64,000 nt of DNA, from positions 62,001 to 126,000 of the forward strand of contig DF239559.1 in the NCBI GenBank assembly GCA_000507305.1, read 5' to 3'. The stretch comes from Breviolum minutum Mf 1.05b.01 (Eukaryota; Sar; Dinophyceae; Suessiales; Symbiodiniaceae). The notes under the pieces were generated by a model. It worked only from the letters and a program-made list of their open reading frames with translations. It made no database searches and was not told where the DNA came from. Positions 33,057-42,019 of the stretch are shown one piece after another (the first letter of the stretch is position 1; the number at the start of each line of letters is the position of its first letter). The position numbers and the translations under genes are program-made.

Positions 33057-33200
33057 AGCGTGAATGAGATCGTTGAAACTTATCGTGGAACGAAAATCTG
33101 GGATTTGTGGGCGCAGCTGGCAGTGAAATATCAGGTGGAATTGGGAGGGAAAGGGGTTGTCAAGGAAAATGATAGCATACACGCCCAGTATACAGTTTAG
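33057..33200 (+). CDS. Last exon of the gene with the Y.G...L..KY C-terminal motif
   Basis: After the acceptor CTTACAG (33056) the frame, in phase 0, reads SVNEIVETYRGTKIWDLWAQ, then LAVKYQVELGG, and ends with TAG at 33198-33200. Joined to the exon at 32379 it gives FYKVRNPASLIE-SVNEIVETYRG..L..KY, a good match to the short C-terminal module widespread in protist proteins. The function of the module is not established. The N-terminal domain of the protein is not identified. Confidence 0.7.
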   Translation, partial: SVNEIVETYRGTKIWDLWAQLAVKYQVELGGKGVVKENDSIHAQYTV

Positions 33201-33577
33201 TAACGGAATCCCTCCAAAATGCCCTTAATTCAGGTTCAGGATTATAGTAATGTGCCCAGAAATACAACATCACTGGGAGGGCAGTACGCTCTGGTGAATT
33301 AGCGTAGCGAATGGAACATGGATTGTTTGAAGAGATATATGTCTATATATTTATTCTGGTCCTTTTTGAACATGCGAACATTTCCTTCAATGGAGTGAGA
33401 GCGAGGGTCACAAGTGCGAGTAGCTGAGTAGCAATGGTATTGATGAAATGGGGATGTTTCATTTTGGATTACAATACCCGAGGGGCATCGGGTAACGGTG
33501 TAGCTGTAGTTGTTTTTACACGTTTGCAGATTTTTTTGCTGAATTGTATTTGCTTCTTGTATAGTGGAGAAAATCTA

Positions 33578-33650
33578 GGTGGTGGTTTCAAGCATTTGTT
33601 GTACCCTGAAAATTCCGGGTAGGATCAAATTTGACAATGTGACAGTTTTG
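33578..33650. repeat. Partial family B element
   Basis: CTAGGTGGTGGTTTCAAGCA begins it. The core is degraded (GTAGGATCAAATTTGACAAT) and the right terminus is missing. Confidence 0.6.
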
Positions 33651-34059
33651 TATAATTGGGTGATGTTGGCAGCCACCTGGAAATAGACAGACATCTCAGG
33701 GAACCATTTTGTTCTGAGCAAATTTGTAGCAACGTCACAGATGTCACCTCCAAAAGATAATGAAGAGTAAAGAAATCACCCGGCAAAATTCAGGATTGCA
33801 TGCAGGTTAGTGAAATATGTTGGCAAGTACTCAGTCATTAGGAGTTACGTTTTTTTGGGATTACCATTAGGATATACCATTTGGGTTTAGGATTTAGCAT
33901 TTGGATTCAGGATTTAGCATTTGGATTTGGGAGTCATCATCAAACGACCTGTTTAAGATTACCAGTTAGGACCCTCCAAATTTCTGCCAGGTCGCAACTC
34001 ATTGGGGTTAACTTAAGAGCTGACTCTCCCCCCAGGAAGGGCCAGAGATACAAAAGTTG

Positions 34060-34160
34060 TTTCTGTCGTTGTTGTTGTTGTTGTTGTTGTTGCTGCTTGT
34101 GCTTGTGCTTGTGGCTTGTGCTTGTGGCTTGTGGTTGTGGCTGTGGTTGTGGTTGTGGAT
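34060..34160. repeat. GTT and GCTTGT/GGCTGT microsatellite
   Basis: (GTT)n grades into GCTTGTGCTTGTG and GGTTGTGGTTGTGG units. It lies just upstream of the tentative kinase N-lobe exon. Confidence 0.9.
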
Positions 34161-34164
34161 CAAT

Positions 34165-34315
34165 TAGCGGAAGGGGCAATGAATTAGTGGAGATCCGGAC
34201 AATCGGCCATATACAGTACATGCAGCAGACCTTGATGAACGGCGTGGTCGCCAGGGCGTCGCTGGTTCCGCTTGATCAGGACAATCGATATGTTTGCAAG
34301 GTAGAAGTGCTGTAA
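34165..34315 (+). CDS. Protein kinase, tentative N-lobe exon
   Basis: The frame reads NELVEIRTIGHIQYMQQTLM and then NGVVARASLVPLDQDNRYVC and KVEVL before TAA. The NGVVARASLV piece followed 11 residues later by VCKVEVL resembles a degenerate glycine loop and the beta-3 lysine (codon AAG at 34298-34300) of a protein kinase. The identification leans on the clear kinase C-lobe exons downstream. The frame is continuous with the microsatellite, so the true 5' boundary is unknown. Confidence 0.4.
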
Positions 34316-34350
34316 GCCATCGTATTTGCTCGGAGGTTGTCCTTTCAAAA

Positions 34351-34450
34351 GCATTCAAAACAGAGAAGTCATTGGCGTCTTGCTGCACTTGCAAGAAGAA
34401 GACGGGGAGGAAGAATGGGATGAGGAGGGGGAAGAAGAGGAGCAGGCCTT
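34351..34450 (+). CDS. Possible exon, acidic segment
   Basis: The frame reads EVIGVLLHLQEEDGEEEWDE and continues with EGEEEEQ. LLHLQ recurs at 35355 (LLHLQGWEED), so the CTTGCTGCACTTGCA context is duplicated about 1 kb apart. It may belong to the kinase gene. Confidence 0.35.
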
Positions 34451-35348
34451 ACCATGGCCTTTGTTTTTTTTTTGGTGGCTTTTGGGGACAGGTCAAATTA
34501 CAGCTGGTAGGAAAATACCCCAATTTTCGGGTGAACGTCCAAATACGTTTGAAACTTAGGGATTATTCCGCAATGAAAGTAATAGGCACGAATTCTTCAG
34601 TTGTGCCATCTACTCGCTCTAAATTTTAAAGGTCCAAAATTTTCCAGAGGGAGTTGCGCCATCTACTTTCAGACCAAGGCTCAATATTTAGCATTCGACA
34701 TCCAGGGAAAGATAGCAATTTTCCTTTCAGAATGCTGGAGCGCGAAAACACGCCCATAGATGGCACAACACCCCTTGAAATGTGATTCCATGTGACGCCG
34801 TGGCATCTGGCTGGAAGGTTCCAAACTATGAAAAACTATGCATAGAAATATGGCGTTTTCATTGCACTGACGGGTGCATTCAAGCACGTTTCTTTACCTG
34901 ACATCACATCAACCCCAATGTATGGGGACTCGCTATATCGACCAATTCAGGAAACGACGATTTTTTTGTATGGCGCAACTCCCATTTATTTCCTGGTGTT
35001 GAGCCATCTACATACACAGATCATACACAGCATTTTGCCGGCAAGTTCACACCGATTTTTTCTCGCCATATTGACCATAATAACATTTTTTTAAATACAT
35101 GGCACAGCCCCAATCTTTTGGGGGTGTTGAGCCATCCATTTATAGTTCACCCAAGCCCTTACAGGTTGCGCCGTCTACTTTCACCCCGGTGTAGGGGAGA
35201 ATACTTTCCAGGAAACTATCACCCCCCAGCTTGGCAGCTTTGGAAAATCATCTTCAAAGCTGCTAGCTTATTGAGGGGTTTTCATACCCTCCACACCACC
35301 TACGAGTTTTTTTACTGCGGCAGGCTATTTCACATTTTAAGCTTCCGT

Positions 35349-35486
35349 TGACCTATGCTTGCTGCACTTGCAGGGCTGGGAAGAAGACGCGCCGAACTTA
35401 TCGTCGCTTTGGAAATGGCATAGATTAGAGCTACTAGCTATAGCAGCTTTGATGATTTTCAAGCCTTGCCAAGGATTTTTTCGACG
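35349..35486 (+). CDS. Possible exon of the kinase gene
   Basis: The frame reads LCLLHLQGWEEDAPNLSSLW, then KWHRLELLAIAALMIFKPCQ and GFFRRR, ending with TGA at 35484-35486. Composition is good. Its place between the tentative N-lobe and the HRDVK exon suggests helix C to helix E of the kinase, but no motif proves it. Confidence 0.35.
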
Positions 35487-35517
35487 ACGGTGATGACGAC
35501 GGCGACAACGAAACTCG

Positions 35518-35612
35518 GCTTGTGGTTGTGGTTGTGGTGGTGGTGGTGGTGGTGGTGGTGGTGGTAGCAGTGGTGGTGGTAGCAATGGTGGTTGCAGTAG
35601 TTTCGGTGGTGA
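35518..35612. repeat. GGT/GTT trinucleotide microsatellite
   Basis: About 30 GGT-like units. Valine- or histidine-rich frames on either strand are artefacts of the repeat. It lies immediately upstream of the kinase catalytic-loop exon and is probably intronic. Confidence 0.9.
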
Positions 35613-35637
35613 GTAGTAGTAGTGACACATCTGTCTC

Positions 35638-35707
35638 GCACATATCCAAGGGCCCACCTGATCCACCGGGATGTCAAACGCGCCAACTTTCTGTTGAGTG
35701 GGTCCAG
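35638..35707 (+). CDS. Protein kinase, catalytic-loop exon (HRDVKRAN)
   Basis: The frame reads HLSRTYPRAHLIHRDVKRAN followed by FLLSGSR. HRDVKxxN is the subdomain VIb catalytic loop with the catalytic Asp (GAT 35670-35672), the Lys and the metal-binding Asn. The exon is inferred to end at TCCAG|GC (35707), a GC donor, in phase 2. Removing the 68-bp intron 35708-35775 puts the DFG motif 12 residues after the Asn, close to the usual 13. The acceptor TTTGGAG|GC mirrors the donor (AG|GC at both ends). Confidence 0.75.
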
Positions 35708-35775
35708 GCCCACAGTGCTTTGAGTCTTGACTTCGCATCCTAAAGTGCAACACTTGCTGAAACATGACTTTGGAG

Positions 35776-35860
35776 GCTGGTCCTGTCTGACTTTGGCAGC
35801 TGCAGACAGGACAGTCGAAGCATGAAATGGCACTATACATGGGCCATCGTTCCACGAGTG
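35776..35860 (+). CDS. Protein kinase, DFG exon
   Basis: The frame encodes LVLSDFGSCRQDSRSMKW. DFG (from 35789) is the subdomain VII magnesium-binding motif. The frame meets TGA at about 35861, so a further intron must start before it. The next motif (PPE) is in another frame, consistent with a splice. Confidence 0.7.
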
Positions 35861-35879
35861 TGAAGGATCTAGCAGCGGC

Positions 35880-35951
35880 TTCCCTTGTGGTGCAGGCCGG
35901 CGCGCGGCAAAACTCTCCACCAGAAATGGTGGAAGGTGTAGGGCTCTCAGA
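35880..35951 (+). CDS. Protein kinase, activation-loop/PPE exon
   Basis: The frame reads AGARQNSPPEMVEGVGLS. PPE at 35917-35925 matches the subdomain VIII APE/PPE motif. It is offset from the DFG frame by two bases. A likely end is CTCTCAG near 35951, giving a roughly 110-base intron to the next exon. Confidence 0.6.
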
Positions 35952-36062
35952 AACGCCTTGAGAACAACGCGGACAGGAAGAGCACCTAGCAGTGCGAGAC
36001 GTACAGATGTACATGTTCTATAGTCATGTTCTCTCCATGGCTGCAAGGCATGGAACACATAG

Positions 36063-36180
36063 CAGTACCATGTGTCCAAGGGTCGCCCAACGCCGTGCAT
36101 GGACGTGTGGGCGGCAGGGGGTGTCCATGTGGACGCTGCTTCGGGGACAAAGACCACCTGCAGCACTCAGGTATGGAGCA
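36063..36180 (+). CDS. Protein kinase, subdomain IX exon with a frameshift
   Basis: After an acceptor ACACATAG (36062) the frame reads QYHVSKGRPTPCMDVWAAG, carrying the invariant Asp-x-Trp of subdomain IX. The matching continuation VSMWTLLRGQRPP is in the +1 frame; the break falls in a G5 run at 36117-36121. One G fewer would restore the expected D.WA.GV..W.LL.G..P pattern. This is either a homopolymer sequencing error or a real inactivating frameshift. Confidence 0.6.
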
Positions 36181-36291
36181 GGCAAAACTGGATCACCAGG
36201 GTAGCTTGAGGCATGACCACAAAAGAGACAGATGTGGCCCCAATATTTTTTGTAAAGTTTCGTGATGTCAAGCTCTTTGTTTTGCCGGGAT

Positions 36292-36497
36292 AGTCTACCA
36301 CTTGGGTTTATTCCACCTACGCTGCGCTGATGTTGTTGTTTGCCATCCTTTGGTATGGTGCTAGCTACGCGGCTGTTCCAGGTCGAATTCCTGCAGAGCT
36401 ACAAGTACCCAGTTGTCAACACATGGGCCGGCTCCGGGCATTTCAGTCAGGGCTGAGTGATCTAAAACGGTCGTTAGTTGAGATGTTGAGGGCTTGA
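36292..36497 (+). CDS. Possible last exon with one membrane segment
   Basis: After GCCGGGATAG the frame reads STTWVYSTYAALMLLFAILW, then YGASYAAVPGRIPAELQ, and continues to TGA at 36495-36497 (GLSDLKRSLVEMLRA at the end). YAALMLLFAILWYGASYA is hydrophobic enough for one membrane span. A second frame is also open over part of it (LATRLFQVEFLQSYKYPVV). It could be the end of the kinase gene or a separate small gene. Confidence 0.45.
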
Positions 36498-36715
36498 ATG
36501 GTTGGAATGCCTCGGGGTCATGTTGTGCCTGCGGCCTCGCCTGGTCCCACGACCAACTCAACAGTTTCTGTTTGATTATACGTTGGGCGTTTCGTGCCGG
36601 GAAGACCGGGGCAACCTACTTGCGAAAGTCACTTGGCGGGTTTGGTGGAACTTTGCGTGGGAAGACCGCCGGTCACGAGGTGCCACTGCCGATGAGCCAT
36701 GCGTCCATTTTCAGG

Positions 36716-36799
36716 CGTTGTTGTTGTTGTTGTTGTTGTTGTTGTCGTTTTTGTGGTTGTGGTTGTGGTTGTTGTTGTTGTTGTTGTTGTTGCTGTTGC

Positions 36800-36865
<66 letters not shown>

Positions 36866-36866
36866 G
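36716..36866. repeat. (GTT)n microsatellite, ~150 bp
   Basis: Almost pure GTT with a few GTG and GCT interruptions, continuing to about 36985 in degenerate TTGTTGGTTG form. Poly-Cys, poly-Leu, poly-Val, poly-Thr, poly-Gln and poly-Asn frames over it are not genes. Confidence 0.95.
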
Positions 36867-37084
36867 GGTGTGGTTGTTTGTTGGCTTGTTGTTTGTTGGT
36901 TGTCTGTTGGTTGTTTGTTGGTTGTGTGTTGTTTGATGCTTGTTGTTGGTGGTTGGTTGTCGGTCGTTGGTTGTTTTTGCTCGTTGCTTGTTGCCTGTTG
37001 CGCCCACCAAAACGCTCGCGGCGCGTGCCAACACTTCCGCATCGAAAGGAATGGTGAACAAATTCGCTTCTCTGCACGGAATAC

Positions 37085-37545
37085 AAGCTTTTTGGGATAT
37101 ATAACTACTTCAACAAAAACACTGCTGTGTAGGATGCTCTTTGGACGCTGCAGCCCTAAACGCTGATATTTAACTGCTTTCTCGCTACTCCCCAAACCAT
37201 ACGTTTCAACGAAACTGCAAAGCATGTTGTTTTTGCCAGTGATTTTGAAAGTGTAGCGGCCGTGCACGCGCCCGAAAAAAAATGTGTTCCAACAACACGC
37301 CTAAACTGCACCGGTTTGAAGCATTTTTGGACAGCTACTTCAACCAAACGCCGCTATTTACGTTTTTTTTGCACGCTGCAATCCAAAAGGCTGATATTTA
37401 CAGTGTTTTCTCGCTATTCCCCAAGCCATGCGTTTCAACCAATGTTCACAAAGGTATATTTCAATTTAGCTACATTTACGACGTTTTTTTGCACCCCGCA
37501 ACCCAAAACGCTGATATTTATTGTGTTTTGTAACGCCATAGCAAA
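37085..37545. repeat. Degenerate tandem repeat around CGCTGATATTTA
   Basis: Three to four diverged copies of a unit containing CGCTGCAGCCCTAAACGCTG, ATATTTA and TTTCTCGCTACTCCCCAAAC (near 37139-37200, 37370-37440 and 37490-37530). Each includes a CGCTGATATTTA or GGCTGATATTTA box. Unit length is irregular, roughly 110-240 bp. No coding signal. Confidence 0.75.
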
Positions 37546-37803
37546 AAACACGCTGGTATTTACAAGCGTTTTGGCGCAGTGCATGCACAAGACTATCGTT
37601 ACATGCTAGATTTTTGTTTGATTTGCCCCGAAAATGGTGCATTGTTTGGGTTGGTGTCATATCATTTGTGCGAATTGCGCTTGTGAATTTGCATGAATTT
37701 GCTCAGTTTCACCTGAAAGGTGCCACCAGCGGAAGCCGCGGCGTTGGCAGCCAAGACGTGACTCGGGAGAAATTGTTTGGGTTCAGGGGTGACATCAAAT
37801 TGG

Positions 37804-37887
37804 TGATCCTAACCAAGAACAAGAACAACATCATCAAGAACAACAACAACGACAACAACGACAACAACAACAACAACCACAACAACC

Positions 37888-37957
<70 letters not shown>

Positions 37958-38070
37958 TCAACATCAACATCAACATCAACATCAACATCAACATCAACAT
38001 CAACATCATCAGCAACAACAACAACGACAACAACGACAACAACAACAACGACAACAACAACAACAACAAG
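37804..38070. repeat. (CAA)n and (CATCAA)n microsatellite, ~265 bp
   Basis: (CAA)n, then ten or so CATCAA units, then CAA/CGA/CAG units. Forward frames read poly-Gln with a Gln-His alternation; reverse frames read Val or Leu runs. It follows a short open segment (37680-37800) that may or may not be coding. I treat it as a microsatellite rather than a polyglutamine protein. Confidence 0.9.
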
Positions 38071-38134
38071 ATGGGTCAACACACACAAGTTTTGGTCCAA
38101 GGAATCAGTTTTCCTGAAAAGTTGCTATTCATAG

Positions 38135-38156
38135 TGTATATATATATATATATATC
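38135..38156. repeat. TA microsatellite
   Basis: About nine TA units in a non-coding stretch. Confidence 0.9.
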
Positions 38157-38577
38157 AATAAAAAATAAGGGTTGATGAGCTGGCGTTTTAACCACACTGA
38201 TTTTGAAAGTGGTGATTGCTAGCTATGGCTTGACCTGTAGGTCCAAGTTTACTATCCAATATACACAAACATGGTTCACCCAGTTTTCACCCAAACCCTG
38301 CACGTCATCGTTGCTCTTTGTATTTTTTGGTCATTGCTCGCTGTTAAAGTTTCTGTTTTTTTTGTTCATTGTACCGTTGTACCATTCAACAACTTGGTGG
38401 ATTTAACCAGCTGCTGGTAGCTTCCTGATTTCAGAGTTGTGCTGATTTTGATTTTGTTAGTCATTTCAGCGAAGCACCAGGTTTTGATGTATAACAGGCA
38501 GGAGTCACAGATTTGTTACCCTATAGATCGGCTTGGAAACAATCCGAAACAGAGACGATGACGATCTAAAATCTATA

Positions 38578-38660
38578 CATACTGTGGATGGAAAAATTCC
38601 TGCACCAGTTGACCTGGTAAATATCCCACTATTTGCAGGGCCGGTTTCCTGATTTGGCGG
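38578..38660. repeat. Partial family C element
   Basis: CATACTGTGGATGGAAAAAT and TCCTGCACCAGTTGA match the left half of the 21767 copy. The right terminus is degraded. Confidence 0.65.
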
Positions 38661-38837
38661 CTCGAGTTTGGCTCAGCCATACAACCCGACGGAAGTTTAC
38701 CCTTTGGATACACAACTAACAGCGCCTTTGCTTGCCGTAGGACATTCTAGGACCGTAAACCACCAAACTTACATCATAAGCTACCTACAACGATGTATTA
38801 GAATCTAATTAGAACATGTTTCTACGGCTGAATTGCC

Positions 38838-39130
38838 ATGTTCTACCCAAAAAATCAACATTTCTCGTTTTTTCTTGAGACTGCCACTAACGAAACTTCT
38901 AACACAAACCTCCTCGAAAACCTTCCTACCTCCCAAACTTCCCCCTTGAGGCTTTACCTTTCGAGCATCACCACTGATGTGGATCTTTCACGAGAGCTGG
39001 GTAGTGTCGTTGACCATGGAGGTCTTGAAGCTACCAAAGCTTACCTCTACCAGTTGCATAACGTCAGTGCTGATGGTGGCGATGTCAGGCATCAACGTGC
39101 CTTGTGTTGGAAGGTGCTCTTGGGGTATTT
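38838..39130 (+). CDS. TBC domain Rab GTPase-activating protein (TBC1D13-like), first exon
   Basis: The frame is open from ATG 38838. The part after about 38950 is clearly protein-like: LSRELGSVVDHGGLEATKAY, then LYQLHNVSADGG and DVRHQRALCWKVLLGYL. RALCWKVLLGYL matches the first TBC motif (R...CWK.LLgYL). It ends at GGGTATTT|GTACCT (39130), leaving two bases of a Leu codon, which the next exon completes to give GYL-PP as in TBC1D13-type proteins. TBC proteins stimulate GTP hydrolysis by Rab GTPases in membrane traffic. The low-complexity Asn/Thr-rich start may be partly non-coding. Confidence 0.75.
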
Positions 39131-39902
39131 GTACCTTTGTCCGCAATGGAAAAAGGACTCACCTTCGCAAATAACAGCATGGCTAGTCCCAAAAATATGG
39201 GAAATTTGGGTGGAGCAACAAGGCATTGCTGGAAGGGTAACGTAGATGTTTTGAATTATCTATTCACAATTCTTAAGGAAAAATACGGGAAATTCCATCC
39301 CAACTTCACTAACTGTCTGAGGTTCATGATTCAAATTCAACCCCCCCATCTCTGTTAAATCTCTGAAGACATATGGGTTCACAGTGAATAATGGGACGAT
39401 CACTTCACCAACTTTGGAACTGGGATGTACTGGTAGGAAGTGGGGGGGGCAACATGCAGGAAACAATCCCGCCAACCCATTTGTCGCGCCTTCAAATGGA
39501 ACCTTCCCAAGACGCTTTTTAAAAAGATGCCCGTCAAAGCCACCCAATCAATCCCATTGTTACAATTTGTTACAGGCAGTAAAAAACCCTGCTTGTAACT
39601 ATCTCTGGTTGCAAAAACATTGAAATGGGCCTGGAATGAGTAAAAGCAACTTCCTGACGTGTTTTAAATACAAATTCCCTAGGTCCTCTGCAGAGCTTGA
39701 CAGTTTTTGGGTTACCGACACAGCTTCATTGTTGACATTAGAGTATATTCACCCACATCTTTTTTGGCCCTTTCCTCAAAAATCTAAATGATCCAATCCC
39801 CCCAAAAAGAAAACAAACCCACCCTATGGGTTTTCATCACTACAACCACTATCCTATGGGAGGACTTGGTCTTCAATCCTACACCCCTGAAAATCAACGA
39901 CT

Positions 39903-40022
39903 GGAACCCCCAAAGTCACTTCCAGGTTTTCTTGAAGATAATCCAAAGTCATGAAGGTTTGGTTCAGATGGATTTTTCCAAGGTCTCCAACTCAAAAAAC
40001 CACCCAAGTTGTGATTTTCAGG
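39903..40022. repeat. Family A2 element
   Basis: It contains GGAACCCCCAAAGTC, then CCAAAGTCATGAAGGTTTGG and TTCAGATGGATTTTTCC, and ends TGTGATTTTCAGG. It lies in the intron 39131-40067 of the TBC gene, 46 bases before the exon. Confidence 0.65.
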
Positions 40023-40067
40023 TTTTTTTTGCCGTTCATTTTCCGTTAGGCAAACCCAGTGATTCAG

Positions 40068-40182
40068 GCCGCCTAAAATACCCCCGAGGCCTACGGAGTC
40101 GTCGAAAGACTGGGCTCACATCCAGGAACAACGACGTGAGACCTATCGCCAACGACGCAAGGCACGGGTGCTGAGCCAAATG
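40068..40182 (+). CDS. TBC domain Rab-GAP, second exon
   Basis: The acceptor GTGATTCAG ends at 40067 and the donor GTAAAG starts at 40183. The first base completes the split Leu codon, then PPKIPPRPTESSKDWAHIQE follows, continuing with QRRETYRQRRKARVLSQM. The W...I...R..Y pattern is the conserved segment after GYLP in TBC1D13/TBC1D22-type domains. Phase and spacing match exactly, which makes the 937-bp intron secure. Confidence 0.85.
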
Positions 40183-40230
40183 GTAAAGGGTGTAACACTG
40201 AATGGCCCATTCCGAATTCATTTGGAATAT

Positions 40231-40268
40231 GTACCGTATGTATATATTATATATTATGTATATATATG
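40231..40268. repeat. TA-rich microsatellite
   Basis: TATATATTATATATTATGTA followed by TATATATG just after the TBC exon; a second (TA)n run lies at 40456-40474. Confidence 0.85.
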
Positions 40269-40987
40269 AAGGGAAGATCCTCTTGTCTCTTTTTTTGGGT
40301 AGCCCGAAGCAACTGGAGGTTGGTGGAAGCGTTGATCTATCAAATATGTGCACTTCAGTGGTGATTTCAATGATTTTTTATTAAATTCTGTACCTACCGA
40401 TGGCAGCTAAGCACCTCATAGGCATGGTCATCCCATTGAAAACGGGTAGCCTATATGTATATATATATATATATGTATCTCGTGTGAACCATAGCATCGT
40501 CACATGATCTATTGCGCCACCCAAAAAGGGAATCCCCTGAGGATTTGAGCGAAATCTAGGTTCGTGAAATATTTTGACTCAGCTATATACAAATTGAAGC
40601 AGATATGTCCATAGATACTGTATGTTTCAGTCCCTACTATTGTAGGTTGATGACCATCCCCTACAGCTTAACAACTGCAAAGTCATGATTTATGCCACAA
40701 GTAGTTGGATATGTCGAGGCATTTCCTTTAAAACAAAAAGGAATGATTTTTTTGGGACCTCATTCCATCGTTTCCGGAAGGGATTTGGATATACCTCAAG
40801 ACTTGCTGGACCTCCTTGAAATGGATCGACCATCACCAAAATTTCACACATCCTCAAAAAATCACCCAGTTTAGCCAGCCGCAAACAGACATTCCAAAAA
40901 ACCAACAAAACCAATTCAGGTTGGTTATTTTCTATTTTCTTGTATTGCACCTTCCCATCCAGTGATACGGCCGCCATTTCTCGCACC

Positions 40988-41106
40988 AGGAGTGGTTGCG
41001 TGTGGAGGTCTCGACCGGTTGCGTGACCGACGTGTTGACGGAGGATGCACGGATGGCCGAGCGTATGGAAGCCTTGAAGGAAGAAGTGGAACAAACGGTG
41101 CAACAT
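40988..41106 (+). CDS. Charged helical exon, probably of the TBC gene
   Basis: After GCACCAG (40987) the frame reads EWLRVEVSTGCVTDVLTEDA, then RMAERMEALKEEVEQTVQHF. The strongly charged, heptad-like composition suggests a helix or coiled coil. It sits between the N-terminal and C-terminal TBC exons on the same strand, but does not match a core TBC motif, so its assignment to that gene is inferred from position. Confidence 0.5.
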
Positions 41107-41156
41107 TTTCAGCATCAAGTGCCTTAGATTCGAATTTTTGTGACACAAGATTTGCT

Positions 41157-41225
41157 CATTGTGGTTGTTGCGGTTGTTTCTTGTGGTTGTTGCGGTTGTT
41201 TCTTGTGGTTGTGGAGTTGTTGTTG
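41157..41225. repeat. TTGTGGTTGTTGCGG repeats
   Basis: Several GTGGTTGTTGCGGTTGTTTC units form a short minisatellite of about 24 bp, followed by GTTGTTGTC. Confidence 0.8.
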
Positions 41226-41934
41226 TCTTTGTCGTCCTCCTGGTTATGCATGAGTCATTGATAATGGCTGAGAATCATGGTGATAGATGATTCCTGAAAC
41301 AATTTCCAGGGGGTACGGTTGATGTCTCAGAGTTCTGGCTAACCAGTTGATGTAGTAACCATCCTACTATTGACCACCGGCGTTTATTATATCTCAACTG
41401 ATGCTTGTAAGCCGGATCCCCTTGGAGTTTCGGCCGCCACGAAAGCCTTCCCATCTCGATTCTTTGGGGTGATTTTTTTTTGATGCGAAATTCCCGCCTT
41501 GCCGGAAGTTGTGTATCCATGTTTATCCCGATTTCTGACCCATCAACTCATCAACCATATGGACATGTTTTTTTCGAAAGGGTATGGCATGTGTAGAGTA
41601 CAGCTGCTGCTGCATGTGTTTCGGTGGAGCTAACGGAGGTGAACCAAAGTTCTTTGCTCTCCATCATGGCTTTGTTCCTTGTGCAGGAGATGCCCTTAGT
41701 ACCTTTTTTCCCAATTACGATGGCGGACACGAAAAATCCACGACAACAAAAATCTTGGCAGTCCCTCCCCAAAAAATGGCAGATCGATTTTTGGCATGTA
41801 TTGAAATGATTGGAGTTTGAAAAAGATTTGCATCATGTTTGGTGACTCAAAGTGTTTCGTCAAACCATGTCAAATGAATTCTTGAGGGTCCTTACTTTTC
41901 ACGCATCCAACATGATGTTGTGAGGGGAATCATC

Positions 41935-42014
41935 CTGTTGATGATATCCTTTAAATCCGTATAAAGTCTTGTAAATCAGCAGGGATAAACTACCCTCAAC
42001 CAGTATCCGGGATG
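41935..42014. repeat. Diverged family C element
   Basis: ATCCTGTTGATGATATCCTT on the left and CCTCAACCAGTATCCGGGAT on the right keep the outline of the family. A related piece (TTTCTGACCCATCAACTCAT) ends at about 41550. Confidence 0.5.
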
Positions 42015-42019
42015 AAAAA

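Noticed and set aside
35459..36166. Two long - strand frames, one cysteine-rich, considered as a zinc-finger protein
   Set aside because: The + strand carries HRDVK, DFG, PPE and DVW kinase motifs in the right order over the same bases; the cysteine pattern fits no finger spacing.
36494..37267. Several open frames of poly-Cys, poly-Leu, poly-Val, poly-Thr, poly-Gln and poly-Asn
   Set aside because: All are readings of one (GTT)n microsatellite in different frames; no independent coding evidence.
37614..38117. Apparent polyglutamine protein
   Set aside because: The Gln and His-Gln runs come from (CAA)n and (CATCAA)n simple repeats; the short flanking non-repetitive parts have no support.
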